From: Stieleria tagensis
GTDB taxonomy: Bacteria > Planctomycetota > Planctomycetia > Pirellulales > Pirellulaceae
Direction: 5' to 3'
Assembly (NCBI RefSeq): GCF_024129865.1
Contig: NZ_JAMYFE010000106.1
Location: 1 to 41,757 of the forward strand
DNA: 41,757 nt
The first letter of the stretch is position 1. Each line of letters opens with the position of its first letter. The translations under genes were made by a program, and so were the position numbers. The notes beneath the pieces were generated by a model. That model was not told the DNA's origin. It was given only the letters and a program-made list of their open reading frames with translations, and ran no database searches. This document shows, one piece after another, positions 1 through 8,742 of the stretch.

Positions 1-1
1 T

Positions 2-291
2 GGGCTGACGCCACCAGGCTACCCACTCCCGTCGCTCCGCGACTCAATCACGCGTGTTCCCCGCCAGCTTTCAATCGCGGAGCGATGTCATTCGCTAGCC
101 AGGGGTGAAACCCCTGGATCTAGCGACGACATACCGCGCAGTCGCGGAGCGACGACATTCTCTCCCGCCCCTCCGGGGCTCGTTGATGTTCTTTGACAAT
201 CAACACCTGGGGCTGACACCACCAGGCTGTCGCTCCGCGACTCAATCACGCGTATTTCCCGCCAGCTTTCAATCGCGGAGCGATGTCATTC
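2..291. repeat. Two-copy dispersed/tandem repeat
   Basis: Bases 2-93 and 210-291 are near-identical copies of one unit. Each begins GGGCTGACRCCACCAGGCT, then carries GTCGCTCCGCGACTCAATCA and ends with TCGCGGAGCGATGTCATTC. The first copy has a 10-base insertion. The spacer carries related GGAGCGACGACATTC words and a short palindrome (CAGGGGTGAAACCCCTG). Repeats of this type are familiar between genes in Rhodopirellula-like genomes and are often mis-annotated as small hypothetical proteins. The remaining leader, about 292-518, shows no convincing gene. Confidence 0.8.
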
Positions 292-518
292 ACTGGATTG
301 TTTTCCTTGATGCAAACGTCAGTAATACTCTTGACGCCCCCCCGCGGGAGAGTGAAGCGTTTAGAGGGGCAACTTTCCGAACCACTTGAATTGGAAAGGC
401 AGTTGAGCACAACTTCAAAACGCGTTTCCCACAAACCAATGCCTGTCGCAAAAGCCTCTAGAATGCAGGCCTGCATCGGCTTCGTTTCCGTCTCTACCAA
501 TCGTCCAGGTGATTTGTA

Positions 519-2537
519 ATGCGTCTCAGTTTACTTTGCCCACTCATTGCGGTGGGTTTGATCTTTCAATCCGTCGGTGCCCAGGAAGCCGACTCGGATG
601 CACGTAAGTATTTGCTGGAACGAATCGACGATGTTGCCATCGTGCAATTGTATGTGGACGGTTTCGAGAAACTGTCGCTCAATGATAAAACGCTGATTTA
701 CCACCTGTCCCAGGCTGCGATTGCCGGTCGCGATATCTACATCGATCAACGCTACCGGTACTCACTGAAAATCCGTGGCCTGATGGAAGCAATTTTGACG
801 CATGGCGACCAGGTGGATCCGCAGACGCTGTCCGCGATTCGCCACTACATGAAATTGTTCTGGGTCAATAACGGACCCTACAGTTCACTGACGGCACAGA
901 AGAACTTACTCGACTGCACGCCCAAGGCTCTTGAGGCTGCGGTGTCCAGTGCGGTCGCTGCTGGCGCGTCGATGCCGGCGTCGGGAGACGATCTGCAGGA
1001 ACTTCTCAAAACGTTGCAGCCGGTCTTTTTCGATCCGGATTTCGAAACCCATGTCACGCAAAAATCACCGGGTGAGGGAGTCGATATTCTGACCGCCAGC
1101 GCCAACAACCTGTACGTTGATGTGACCAGCGAAGACCTGCAGGGATTCCAAGAACGGTATCCGTTGAATTCGCAATTGGTGAAAAACGCCGACGGTGAAC
1201 TGGTCGAAAACGTCTATCGCAGCGGATTGGATGCATTGGTACCAGCTGGGATGTACGCTCGACCGATTGCCAAAATCGTCGAACACTTGGACGCTGCGAT
1301 CGAATTCGCGACCCCTGAGATGGCCCGGGCGCTGGGGGCTCTGATCCACTACTACCGCACCGGGGAAGCGACCGATTTTTACGGCTACAACATTGCCTGG
1401 GTTGCTGATAAAGACAGTCCGGTTGATACGATCAACGGATTCATTGAAGTCTACATGGATGCCCGCGGCATCAAGGGTTCGTGGGAATCAGCGGTCTATC
1501 TAGACGACCCGATCAAAATGGAAATGATTCGAAAGTTTGCTGACAATGCGCAGTGGTTCGAAGATCACATGCCCTACGACAAAGCGTTTCGAAAAGCATC
1601 CGTGACCGGGATTTCCGCCAAAGCGATTCAGGTGGTCATGGAAACCGGCGACGCCGGACCGGTCACCCCGATCGGAATCAATCTGCCCAATGATCCACAA
1701 ATTCGTCAACGCTACGGCAGCAAATCGGTTTCGCTAAGCAACGTGATGGAAGCCTACGAAAAAGCGAGCACGCCGGCGGCCCGCGCGGAATTTTGTTTCG
1801 ACGACGCAGAATTCAAACGTGCCGACAAATGGAAATCGACAGCATTGGCATTGGAGGTCAATATGCACGAGGTCATCGGGCACGCCAGTGGCCAGGTCAA
1901 CGAGGGAGTCGATCCCGCCGTCTCGATCAAGGAATACTACAGCGCCCTGGAAGAAGGTCGCGCCGACTTGGTCGCGTTGTATTTCATCGGCAATCCGAAA
2001 CTGATCGAACTCGGTCTGGTCGACAACGAAACCGATTTAGAAGACTTGCAATTGGCAGCCTACGAAGCCTACACACGCAATGCCATGACTCAATTGCGAC
2101 GGATCAAAACAGGTGCCACGATCGAGGAGGATCACATGCGGAACCGGCAAATGATCGTCGGCTGGTTGGCGTCTCACACGGACGCGATCAAGGTGGAGAT
2201 TCGCGACGGAAAAACCTATTTCCGGGTCACCGACGCGGCACGCTGGCACGAGGGGGTGGGCGAATTGTTAGCCGAAGTCCAGCGAATCAAATCGGAAGGC
2301 GACCGGGCGGCCGCGGAGCGATTGATGACCGACTATGCGATCGACATCAACGTCGCGCTGCGTGACGAAGTGATGCGACGCTATGCCGATTTGGACCAAC
2401 CGGCCTACACCGGTTTTGTCCAACCGCAGCTGACCCCGGTGACCGACGACCAGGGGACAATCACCGACGTCAAAATCTCCTATCCGCAAGACCTGGAGAA
2501 ACAAATGTTGCAGTGGTCAGGCGCGATTTCACAATAA
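519..2537 (+). CDS. Exported dipeptidyl peptidase III (M49 zinc metallopeptidase)
   Basis: Predicted zinc exopeptidase that releases dipeptides from peptide N-termini. The 672-residue length matches bacterial DPP III. The M49 signature HEVIGH lies at residues 450-455 and the second motif EEGRAD at 478-483, so H450, H455 and E479 are the expected zinc ligands and E451 the catalytic base. The usual cysteine of EECRAE/D is glycine here. Residues 1-22 form a hydrophobic signal peptide ending in GAQE, which suggests a periplasmic or exported enzyme, whereas the best-known eukaryotic members are cytosolic. The ATG is supported by AGGTGA six bases upstream. The gene stands alone, followed by a convergent gene and a terminator hairpin. 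Family assignment is confident; location is inferred. Confidence 0.93.
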   Translation: MRLSLLCPLIAVGLIFQSVGAQEADSDARKYLLERIDDVAIVQLYVDGFEKLSLNDKTLIYHLSQAAIAGRDIYIDQRYRYSLKIRGLMEAILTHGDQVDPQTLSAIRHYMKLFWVNNGPYSSLTAQKNLLDCTPKALEAAVSSAVAAGASMPASGDDLQELLKTLQPVFFDPDFETHVTQKSPGEGVDILTASANNLYVDVTSEDLQGFQERYPLNSQLVKNADGELVENVYRSGLDALVPAGMYARPIAKIVEHLDAAIEFATPEMARALGALIHYYRTGEATDFYGYNIAWVADKDSPVDTINGFIEVYMDARGIKGSWESAVYLDDPIKMEMIRKFADNAQWFEDHMPYDKAFRKASVTGISAKAIQVVMETGDAGPVTPIGINLPNDPQIRQRYGSKSVSLSNVMEAYEKASTPAARAEFCFDDAEFKRADKWKSTALALEVNMHEVIGHASGQVNEGVDPAVSIKEYYSALEEGRADLVALYFIGNPKLIELGLVDNETDLEDLQLAAYEAYTRNAMTQLRRIKTGATIEEDHMRNRQMIVGWLASHTDAIKVEIRDGKTYFRVTDAARWHEGVGELLAEVQRIKSEGDRAAAERLMTDYAIDINVALRDEVMRRYADLDQPAYTGFVQPQLTPVTDDQGTITDVKISYPQDLEKQMLQWSGAISQ

Positions 2538-2576
2538 GATCCGAGTCGTTTCGCGCCGTGTGACGACACCGGATGA

Positions 2577-2613
2577 GAAAAAACAGCGGGCCAACCATTC
2601 GGTTGACCCGCTG
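2577..2613 (-). terminator. Rho-independent terminator of the DUF1559 gene
   Basis: Bases 2584-2596 pair with 2601-2613 (12 of 13 positions) around an ATTC loop. Read on the minus strand, the stem is followed by seven T residues (2583-2577). It sits in the convergent gap between the DPP III and DUF1559 genes. On the plus strand the stem is followed by an A-rich stretch, so it is mainly a minus-strand terminator. Confidence 0.85.
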
Positions 2614-2655
2614 CGTTAAAAAATTCAGGCTGTCGGCAGCAGATGCTGCAATAAC

Positions 2656-3822
2656 CTAATCGGTCAAACCTTGGGTCTCGCGGGCAGCCCGGCTACCCAG
2701 TGCGCCCCAAAGACCGTAGGGGCTTTCGGCGCCCGGAGGCGTGGTGGAGGAGTTCACAGGCCAGGCCGGAGAGTTGGCAGTGTTGTCGCCGGCTTCGATC
2801 GAATCAGTAATGAATCGAACGGCGCCGTCGCCCATCAACACGTGCGCGCCACCCTGGTGGCGACTGCCAACGGTGAACATGCCGTCGGACCCGTCACCAG
2901 CATAGGCACAGCTCACGCCGTTGGGCGGCATGATGATCGTGACGCTGGATAATACCGGGCGTCCATCGCACCAGCGCATTCCCTTGCACTGCGACGTGCT
3001 CCAGTTGTTGGTGTTTGTCCCCGCCACGTGAAACTGTGGTCGCAACGGATCGATTGTGTCCTTGCAATCGACTGGTGTGACGAAGAACGAAGCATCGTTG
3101 CCACGATTGACGACCGTTGCGTTGACTTCTTTGAAGTTATTGTCCACCACGATTTCGCCACAAGCGATCGTGTTGCTCAGTCCGTCCAAGATGTCACGGA
3201 ATTTGGTCACGCGCCGAGATTCAAAAAAACCTCGGTTGTAAGAACCGCGACGTGGCGTGCACCAACCCAAGTCGGCGCCCCACTGGTCTCTACAGGAGTG
3301 GTTGTTACTGGCGATCCCGTCACCGATCGAAGCCGCATAGTTGGTGAACGCTTCGAAATTGGCCGGCGCAACATTAGGGTCGCTGGGGCAACGGAAGGTT
3401 CCCAGTTGAGTCAGCCAAGGGGTGTAGTTGCGGTCCCATGGCACCGGACCCATCGGGGGGAAAGGAGGAGTCCGATCCGATCCGTTGTGATTGACAGCGC
3501 GGGGATTGGCAATTTGTTCCCAAAGCCCTTGCTGTTCCACGAAGGGGGTCAAGCCCACCATGTAGCTCAGCAAATGGCGATTGCCGGGGTTCGGGTTCGT
3601 TCCACCACTTTGCACCGGCATCTGCTTGTACGCCGAGTGATAGTTGTGGATCGCCAACCCAAGTTGCTTGAAGTTGTTGCTGCAACTCATTCGCCGCGCT
3701 GCTTCGCGCGCCGCCTGGACGGCCGGCAACAACAAGCCGACCAGAATGCCAATGATGGCAATCACAACCAGCAATTCGACGAGTGTAAACCCGCCCCGCC
3801 GGTTGATAGGACTTTGATTCAT
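2656..3822 (-). CDS. DUF1559 prepilin-like surface protein
   Basis: A 388-residue member of the large planctomycete DUF1559 family. The N-terminus has a type IV prepilin/pseudopilin signal: RRGG then FTLVELLVVIAIIGILVGLL (about residues 8-31), with predicted cleavage between G11 and F12 and the conserved glutamate at 16. The helix continues into the family hallmark LLPAVQAAREAARRM. The C-terminal part carries the typical GGAHVLMGDGAVRFI segment. Family members are exported through a pilin/T2SS-like route; their roles are mostly unknown. The ATG at 3822 has GGAA eight bases upstream. It follows a small lipoprotein gene and is separated from it by a strong terminator-like hairpin. Confidence 0.93.
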   Translation of the reverse strand: MNQSPINRRGGFTLVELLVVIAIIGILVGLLLPAVQAAREAARRMSCSNNFKQLGLAIHNYHSAYKQMPVQSGGTNPNPGNRHLLSYMVGLTPFVEQQGLWEQIANPRAVNHNGSDRTPPFPPMGPVPWDRNYTPWLTQLGTFRCPSDPNVAPANFEAFTNYAASIGDGIASNNHSCRDQWGADLGWCTPRRGSYNRGFFESRRVTKFRDILDGLSNTIACGEIVVDNNFKEVNATVVNRGNDASFFVTPVDCKDTIDPLRPQFHVAGTNTNNWSTSQCKGMRWCDGRPVLSSVTIIMPPNGVSCAYAGDGSDGMFTVGSRHQGGAHVLMGDGAVRFITDSIEAGDNTANSPAWPVNSSTTPPGAESPYGLWGALGSRAARETQGLTD

Positions 3823-3839
3823 AAGATTATTCCGATGCT

Positions 3840-3881
3840 AAAAAACCAAAAAAAAACGCAACCACAGGTCTCTGTAGTTGC
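3840..3881 (-). terminator. Terminator/attenuator between lipoprotein and DUF1559 genes
   Basis: Bases 3858-3867 pair with 3872-3881 (9 of 10) around a four-base loop. On the minus strand the stem is followed almost at once by nine T residues (3856-3848), GG, and six more T (3845-3840). The DUF1559 ATG is only 18 bases further on, leaving little room for a promoter after the hairpin. DUF1559 expression therefore probably depends on read-through, or on a promoter that overlaps this element. Confidence 0.8.
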
Positions 3882-3921
3882 CCCAAAATGAATGTGATCA
3901 ACTGACGTCGATCAACAAGAA

Positions 3922-4092
3922 TCACTGACTGTGCATGTCCGCAGCGTTTTGCGCGGCCATCTCTTCCATTTCCGCTTCGGTGTGAACCACGCTGTCATCA
4001 ACGGGCGAAACCGTGACGGTGTCGCTGGGACCGCAACCGCTGGCAAGTGCCAAGCAAAACGTCAGCGAGAACAAAGTGAAATAAGCTTTCAT
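3922..4092 (-). CDS. Small lipoprotein paired with DUF1559 gene
   Basis: A 56-residue open frame starting at ATG 4092 with GAGG upstream (TGAGGTCGTTATG) and ending in TGA at 3922. The N-terminus is a lipoprotein signal: MKAYFTLFSLTFCLALASGC, with the lipobox cysteine at residue 20. The mature part is about 37 residues, polar and acidic, with a stretch rich in E, M and A (EAEMEEMAAQNAADMHSQ). Small lipoproteins directly upstream of DUF1559 genes are a recurring planctomycete arrangement, which supports this being a real gene. A role in anchoring or export of the DUF1559 partner is only inference. Confidence 0.82.
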   Translation of the reverse strand: MKAYFTLFSLTFCLALASGCGPSDTVTVSPVDDSVVHTEAEMEEMAAQNAADMHSQ

Positions 4093-4333
4093 AACGACCT
4101 CAAATCATCGAAAAGACTAGAAACAAACGACTAGTTGCCAAGCCAAATAAGACTGGGGGAACAATTGCCCCTCCCACAGGAAAAAACTGAGCAACACGAA
4201 ACCACAAAGAGTTGGAAGAGAATCCAGCATGATATCCTTCGCGGATCAGTCATTCTGGATACTAAATCCCGTCTCGATGGGGTGTGCCGACAAAAATTGC
4301 AAAAACGAACATTTCTACAATCGGCGACCGATA

Positions 4334-7300
4334 TTAACGAAAACTTAGCCTTTGCACACCCTGTACGAATAAATAGTCGTTCCCCGGCTCGATGCCCTCG
4401 AATACCTGTTCACTGCCATCGCCCCAGCGAACGATGGCTCGAATGGGGCCAGCGGAGGGGTCGACGGCAAACCACAGACGTCGTTGTTTGCTGCACTGGA
4501 ATCCATCACCGGCGATGAGCTGTTTGGTGACCGTGTGGTTGCCAAATTCCAGTGAAACGGTGGCACCGATCGCGTCGCGGTGCACCGTTGTGCCAACTAA
4601 TTCGGCCGTCACGGTTTGCTTGCTCGGTGCTGCGGGTGTTTGATTGATCAGTAGCGACACCGGATCAAACAGATGCGTGACCAAGACATCCAAACGGCGA
4701 TCTCGATCGGCATCGAGCGTGACCAGGGCTCGACCGAGTCGCGGTGTTTGAAAAGCCGCGCCCAGTGTTTCCGCGGGGACCGGCGCATACCGCCGGTCTG
4801 GCTGGCGACGAAACAGTTGCATTGGCATACGGTAGGCATGACCGCTGGTTGAAAAATCGTCCACATTGCCATTGGCAACCACCAATTCCAGTGTCCCGTC
4901 GCCATTGGCATCAATCCACTGCGTTCCGTAACCGAGCATCGAGAGTGTGGGTGCGGCCAAGCCGACGGCCTGGGTGCGATCGGCCCAAATCCCGTCTGCG
5001 ATTTGAGCGTACAGGGTGTTGTATTCGTCGGTGAAGTGCGTCACATAAAAATCCACGTCGCCATCGCCATCTGCGTCGTCGGCTGCGATTCCCATGGAGG
5101 CCTGCGACAGCGAACGCTGGTCCAACGCGACACCGCGGGCGGCGGCCTGTTCAACCAACTGAAACGAATCGGACTGCTGATCGGTGGACCAGTAATGATT
5201 GGCTGACATGTCATTGGACACATAGACGTCCAACCCCCGGCGCTGATCAAAGTTGCCGATCACCAACCCCAACCCACGCCCAGCTTCTGGCTGGGATGCT
5301 CCGCCGCCCAACCAAGCTGTGCTTTGGTCGACAAAGCTGCCGTCGGGTCGGCCTTGCCAAACACGATCTGCAGCGGCGGGAAAAACGAGTGGACCACATG
5401 AGCGATGCGTCGATTGGTTGTCAGCAAAACACTTTCGCGTCAGCACATCGTCGCCGCCGACATATTGCACATCAAACAGATCCGCCAAACCGTCCGCGTC
5501 TAGGTCTGCGATCCCAACCGAAGTCGTCCAATCGGCCGGTTGCGGCGTCGATCCCAGCATGATCTCACGAAAGGTGCCGTCACCATTGTTTTGCAACAAT
5601 TGGTTGCGACCAAAGTTGCCAATGTAGATGTCTGGCAACCCATCGCTATTGATATCACCGACTGCGATGCCTTGGGTGTATCCATCATCCAACGCATTTG
5701 CCGGATCGGTGCAGTCGTGAAATTGTCCGCCAAGATTTCGAAACAGGCGATTGGTCGATGAATCGGTTTGTTGGGGACTGCCGTCACATTGGCTGAGGTA
5801 CAGATCTGGCCAGCCGTCTAAATCAAAATCGATCACGCCGGCTCCGCCGGCCCCCGACTGATAGATCCACAATCCGGATTCACCCTCGGCCGGAGCGGCA
5901 ATTTTGCAAACATGATCAAGTCCCCGCTCGGCAGCCTGGTCGGCAAATCGGATCCCGGCAGAGGCGTTCGCGGGTGTGTCACCGTTGATGGTGTCACGGT
6001 CCAAGGAAACGATTTCTGGCAGGTCATCGATGTCAATGCCATCGGTCACGCGGTGGTCAGACAACTGCCATGGGGTGCGACCGTTGAGTTGTTTGCGGAT
6101 GTCTTGGAACACGGTGAGCGCTGAATCATCGGGATCCTGCGTCATCATCACAGCGATCCGCGCCCACGAGGCGGCCTCCCAAAGCCGGCCAAGCTTTTGC
6201 ATCGATTTGGCAATCTTGACGGCCGCACGCTGGGAATGGTTGCGCCAGAAGAAGAACGATTCGACGTCGTCACGCATGCCTGCGATCAGCGCCGCGCGAC
6301 CGGCGGCTGATTGCGATGCTTGGGCTCGGTCCAACTGGGCCAATCCTGTCGACAACCGCAGCAGTGCCTCGCCATTGTTCTGGTCCAACTGAGCGGCCTG
6401 CCAAAACGCTCGGGTGGCTGCCGCAGGATCATCGCCGCTATTGGCCCAAATGCCCAGCGCCATCCAATACTGTGGCTGCGAGCGAACGGCTGCGGGAACG
6501 GTATCAAACCAGGCGGCCAATTCACTGTCCGCCAGCGCAGGATCTGCCTGGCGATCCCCCGCATTCACTTCAACGATCGCTCGACCGTAATAGGCGGATG
6601 ATTCGAGGAAGTCCGGGTGTGATTTCCACACTCGTCGCAAATCGTTGATCGCTTCGTCCCAGCGGCCTTCATAGGCAGCGACTCGGGCCAGCGCATACAG
6701 CGGCCGTAGATCCGATGGATTCTCCGCTAGCGCGAACTCACAGATCGCAACATCCGTTTGTGGACGAGTCAAATCGGTCAGAATGATCAATTCCTTGGCC
6801 CCGGCCTGACCGCGTTGAATCAAGTACTGCAGGTGTTCGGCGGCGCGGCGTTCTAGTCCTAGCGAGGCAAGCAGTCCGGCCAAATCGCGACGTGTTGTTT
6901 CATCGTCCGGGTCGATTCGCACCATTTGTTGCAGTGTGTCGACCGCCTGAAACGGTTTCCCCACCGCCAGCCATTGCCGTGCCAGTTTGTCCAACAACTT
7001 GGTGGCTGGAGGGTCGGACAAGCCGACGGCGGTCTGATAGCGGCGGATGGCTTCGTCGCGCTGGCCTCGGGCAACGGCAACGTCTGCGGCGGTTTCCCAA
7101 GTCTGTCCATCATCCGGATCGGACCGCGTCAGTTGGCTGACCAGTTGCTCTGCGGCCACTAAATGACCGGCTCGTGCCAGCGTGTTCACGTCCTGTAGCG
7201 ATCCGGTCTTCGTCGTCGCTGCTGGCGTTTGACCTTTCGATGCCGTTGCACTTGATGTGGCAGCGCTCTGCGACGCCGCATCCGGCCGCCGGCATCCCGA

Positions 7301-7363
7301 GACGATCAGTAACAGCACCGCCAACAGAACGAGCGGGACGCGAATAGAGAGGGATTGGGTCAA
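4334..7363 (-). CDS. CRTAC1-type lipoprotein: TPR, FG-GAP/VCBS and ASPIC/UnbV
   Basis: A large surface or periplasmic lipoprotein, probably a binding or scaffolding protein. From an inferred TTG start at 7363 it has 1009 residues, a signal anchor and lipobox ending LLIVSGC (C24). Then come TPR-like helical repeats (about 70-450) and at least six calcium-type FG-GAP/VCBS loops such as DFDLDGWPDLYL, DINSDGLPDIYI and DDADGDGDVDFYV (about 530-880). A C-terminal ASPIC/UnbV region (about 905-1000) ends with VRWGDGSEQVFEGIEPGNDY. The open frame extends upstream to 7585, but that part is repeat DNA and would put residues before the signal peptide. No clear Shine-Dalgarno precedes the TTG, so the start is uncertain. 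Function beyond the domain architecture is unknown. Confidence 0.88.
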   Translation of the reverse strand: MTQSLSIRVPLVLLAVLLLIVSGCRRPDAASQSAATSSATASKGQTPAATTKTGSLQDVNTLARAGHLVAAEQLVSQLTRSDPDDGQTWETAADVAVARGQRDEAIRRYQTAVGLSDPPATKLLDKLARQWLAVGKPFQAVDTLQQMVRIDPDDETTRRDLAGLLASLGLERRAAEHLQYLIQRGQAGAKELIILTDLTRPQTDVAICEFALAENPSDLRPLYALARVAAYEGRWDEAINDLRRVWKSHPDFLESSAYYGRAIVEVNAGDRQADPALADSELAAWFDTVPAAVRSQPQYWMALGIWANSGDDPAAATRAFWQAAQLDQNNGEALLRLSTGLAQLDRAQASQSAAGRAALIAGMRDDVESFFFWRNHSQRAAVKIAKSMQKLGRLWEAASWARIAVMMTQDPDDSALTVFQDIRKQLNGRTPWQLSDHRVTDGIDIDDLPEIVSLDRDTINGDTPANASAGIRFADQAAERGLDHVCKIAAPAEGESGLWIYQSGAGGAGVIDFDLDGWPDLYLSQCDGSPQQTDSSTNRLFRNLGGQFHDCTDPANALDDGYTQGIAVGDINSDGLPDIYIGNFGRNQLLQNNGDGTFREIMLGSTPQPADWTTSVGIADLDADGLADLFDVQYVGGDDVLTRKCFADNQSTHRSCGPLVFPAAADRVWQGRPDGSFVDQSTAWLGGGASQPEAGRGLGLVIGNFDQRRGLDVYVSNDMSANHYWSTDQQSDSFQLVEQAAARGVALDQRSLSQASMGIAADDADGDGDVDFYVTHFTDEYNTLYAQIADGIWADRTQAVGLAAPTLSMLGYGTQWIDANGDGTLELVVANGNVDDFSTSGHAYRMPMQLFRRQPDRRYAPVPAETLGAAFQTPRLGRALVTLDADRDRRLDVLVTHLFDPVSLLINQTPAAPSKQTVTAELVGTTVHRDAIGATVSLEFGNHTVTKQLIAGDGFQCSKQRRLWFAVDPSAGPIRAIVRWGDGSEQVFEGIEPGNDYLFVQGVQRLSFR

Positions 7364-7907
7364 CGCGTTGGTGGGGTTTTCTGTGAAAAATGTGTGATGA
7401 AAGCGTAATCGATAACGACCTGCGTTGAAACAATCTGGGTGCCCCGACACAATCTCCCGCCGCGGGAAAGCCGTGCGGTTGTTAAGTTGCGCGTTCGCCA
7501 GCCCAGAGGACGATACACAAAGTGCCGGCGGTGTGAGCCGCCGGGAAATACGGGAGATTTTTTTCCTAGCCCGGAGGGGCGGCACATGGTTTCACGAAGC
7601 GTTGCATTATTGTGTCGCCCGCTGGGCATTAGAAAACGCAGCTTCAAAATAGGCGCGTCGGGCTATTAAAAAACCAGTATCTGATGCAAAACGGCCATTT
7701 CACAACACATTCAAGAGCTTGGGTTTCTTCGCGGCACACCCTTCGAACGTCGAAACGTTGACACTGTTGGAACCGTCCGCCGAGTCAACTAGAGTGCCGC
7801 TTCCCACCGGCTAACGATAGTCGAGTCGTTTGGCCCGAGCCGTTTAGCACGGGCCGGCCGATCTGCATTCCCCTTCCCACCTGTACAATTCACTGCGAAG
7901 AACCTCC
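7364..7907. other. Intergenic region with dispersed repeat
   Basis: This divergent spacer lies between the CRTAC1-type lipoprotein and the glycerophosphodiesterase genes and must hold both upstream regions. About 7568-7646 is a dispersed repeat also found near 30413-30562. Bases 7757-7762 (GTTGAC) and 7784-7789 (GTCAAC) form a 6-base inverted repeat upstream of the phosphodiesterase. I could not pair a TTGACA-like word at 7758 with a properly spaced -10 box, so no promoter is called. No gene is seen. Confidence 0.6.
7568..7646. repeat. Dispersed repeat, copy 1
   Basis: The core GGCGGCACATGGTTTCACG, followed by AGCGTTGCAT and ATTGTGTCGCCC, is repeated at 30422-30463 with only a few changes. 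The tail TGTCGCCCGCTGGGC, then TTAGAAA and GCTTCAAA, recurs at 30525-30562. Between the two halves copy 2 carries about 60 extra bases, so copy 1 looks like a collapsed version. It is noncoding and typical of dispersed elements in Rhodopirellula-like genomes. Confidence 0.75.
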
Positions 7908-8729
7908 ATGCGATTTCCCCTCGTTGTATTGACGTCCATTCTGTTGATCGGCTCGACCGTGCAAGCACAGCAAATCATTGCCCACCGCGGCGCGTCCTTC
8001 GATGCACCAGAAAACACCGTCGCCGCGTTCCAATTGGCTTGGCAGCAACAAGCCGACGGTGTCGAAGGCGACTTTTATTTGACGGCGGATAACGAAATCG
8101 TCTGCATCCATGACAAGACCAGCAAACGCGTTGCTCCGGAGCAACCCGAACTATCCATCGCCACATCGACCTTGGCCGAATTGCGAAACCTGGACGTCGG
8201 CAGTTGGAAGGACAAGCGTTATCAAGGTGAAAAAATCCCCACACTTGCCGAGGTCATCGCGACGATCCCGGAGGGCAAAACATTTTTTGTCGAGATCAAA
8301 TGTGGCCCCGAAATTGTGCCCGTCTTGAAACAGCAACTTGCCGATTCAGGTCTGTCCGATCAACAGATCGTGATCATTTGTTTTAACCAGGAAGTGATCC
8401 GTCAGACTCGGCAACAAATGCCGCAATACAAATCCAACTGGTTGACGTCGTATAAGCTAAATAACCTGACCGGACGTTGGAGCCCGAGTCAGACCGATGT
8501 CATAAAGACGCTGAAGCTGACCGGAGCCAGCGGACTGGGCAGCAAAGGTGAACGTGCCGTTGTCACCGAAGAATTCATCACAGCGGTTCAGTCGGCCGGC
8601 AGTGAAGTGCACGTGTGGACGATCAATGATGCCGCTCTCGCGCGTGAGTTCGGCCAGCGTGGTGCCGCATCGATCACGACCGATCGCCCTGCGTTTATCC
8701 GCGAAGCACTGGGTCAAACAGGCAACTAA
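7908..8729 (+). CDS. Exported glycerophosphodiester phosphodiesterase (GDPD family)
   Basis: Predicted metal-dependent phosphodiesterase that splits glycerophosphodiesters into glycerol 3-phosphate and an alcohol. It has 273 residues, short for the family but complete. A signal peptide (residues 1-20, ending VQA) is followed at once by the barrel start IIAHRGASFDAPENT. The usual catalytic and metal residues are visible: H26 and R27 of HRG, E53 and D55 of VEGDFYLT, and H68 of CIHD. VEIK and the C-terminal VHVWTIND/ITTDRP strands also fit the TIM barrel. A likely role is phosphate or glycerol scavenging from phospholipid head groups in the periplasm. It is monocistronic and convergent with the next gene. 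Confidence 0.93.
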   Translation: MRFPLVVLTSILLIGSTVQAQQIIAHRGASFDAPENTVAAFQLAWQQQADGVEGDFYLTADNEIVCIHDKTSKRVAPEQPELSIATSTLAELRNLDVGSWKDKRYQGEKIPTLAEVIATIPEGKTFFVEIKCGPEIVPVLKQQLADSGLSDQQIVIICFNQEVIRQTRQQMPQYKSNWLTSYKLNNLTGRWSPSQTDVIKTLKLTGASGLGSKGERAVVTEEFITAVQSAGSEVHVWTINDAALAREFGQRGAASITTDRPAFIREALGQTGN

Positions 8730-8742
8730 ACGCCTCGGCAAA

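Noticed and set aside
283-519. A 78-codon plus-strand frame whose stop overlaps the DPP III start (TAATG)
   Set aside because: Its first part lies in the dispersed repeat, it has no ribosome-binding site or recognisable domain, and the overlap can be chance.
4093-4333. Possible RNA gene or promoter with GGGGGAACAATTGCCCC
   Set aside because: The palindrome is imperfect and short and no tRNA or riboswitch pattern could be drawn; left as the upstream region of the lipoprotein gene.
7364-7585. N-terminal extension of the CRTAC1-type lipoprotein
   Set aside because: It translates dispersed repeat DNA and would place 74 residues before a clear lipoprotein signal.
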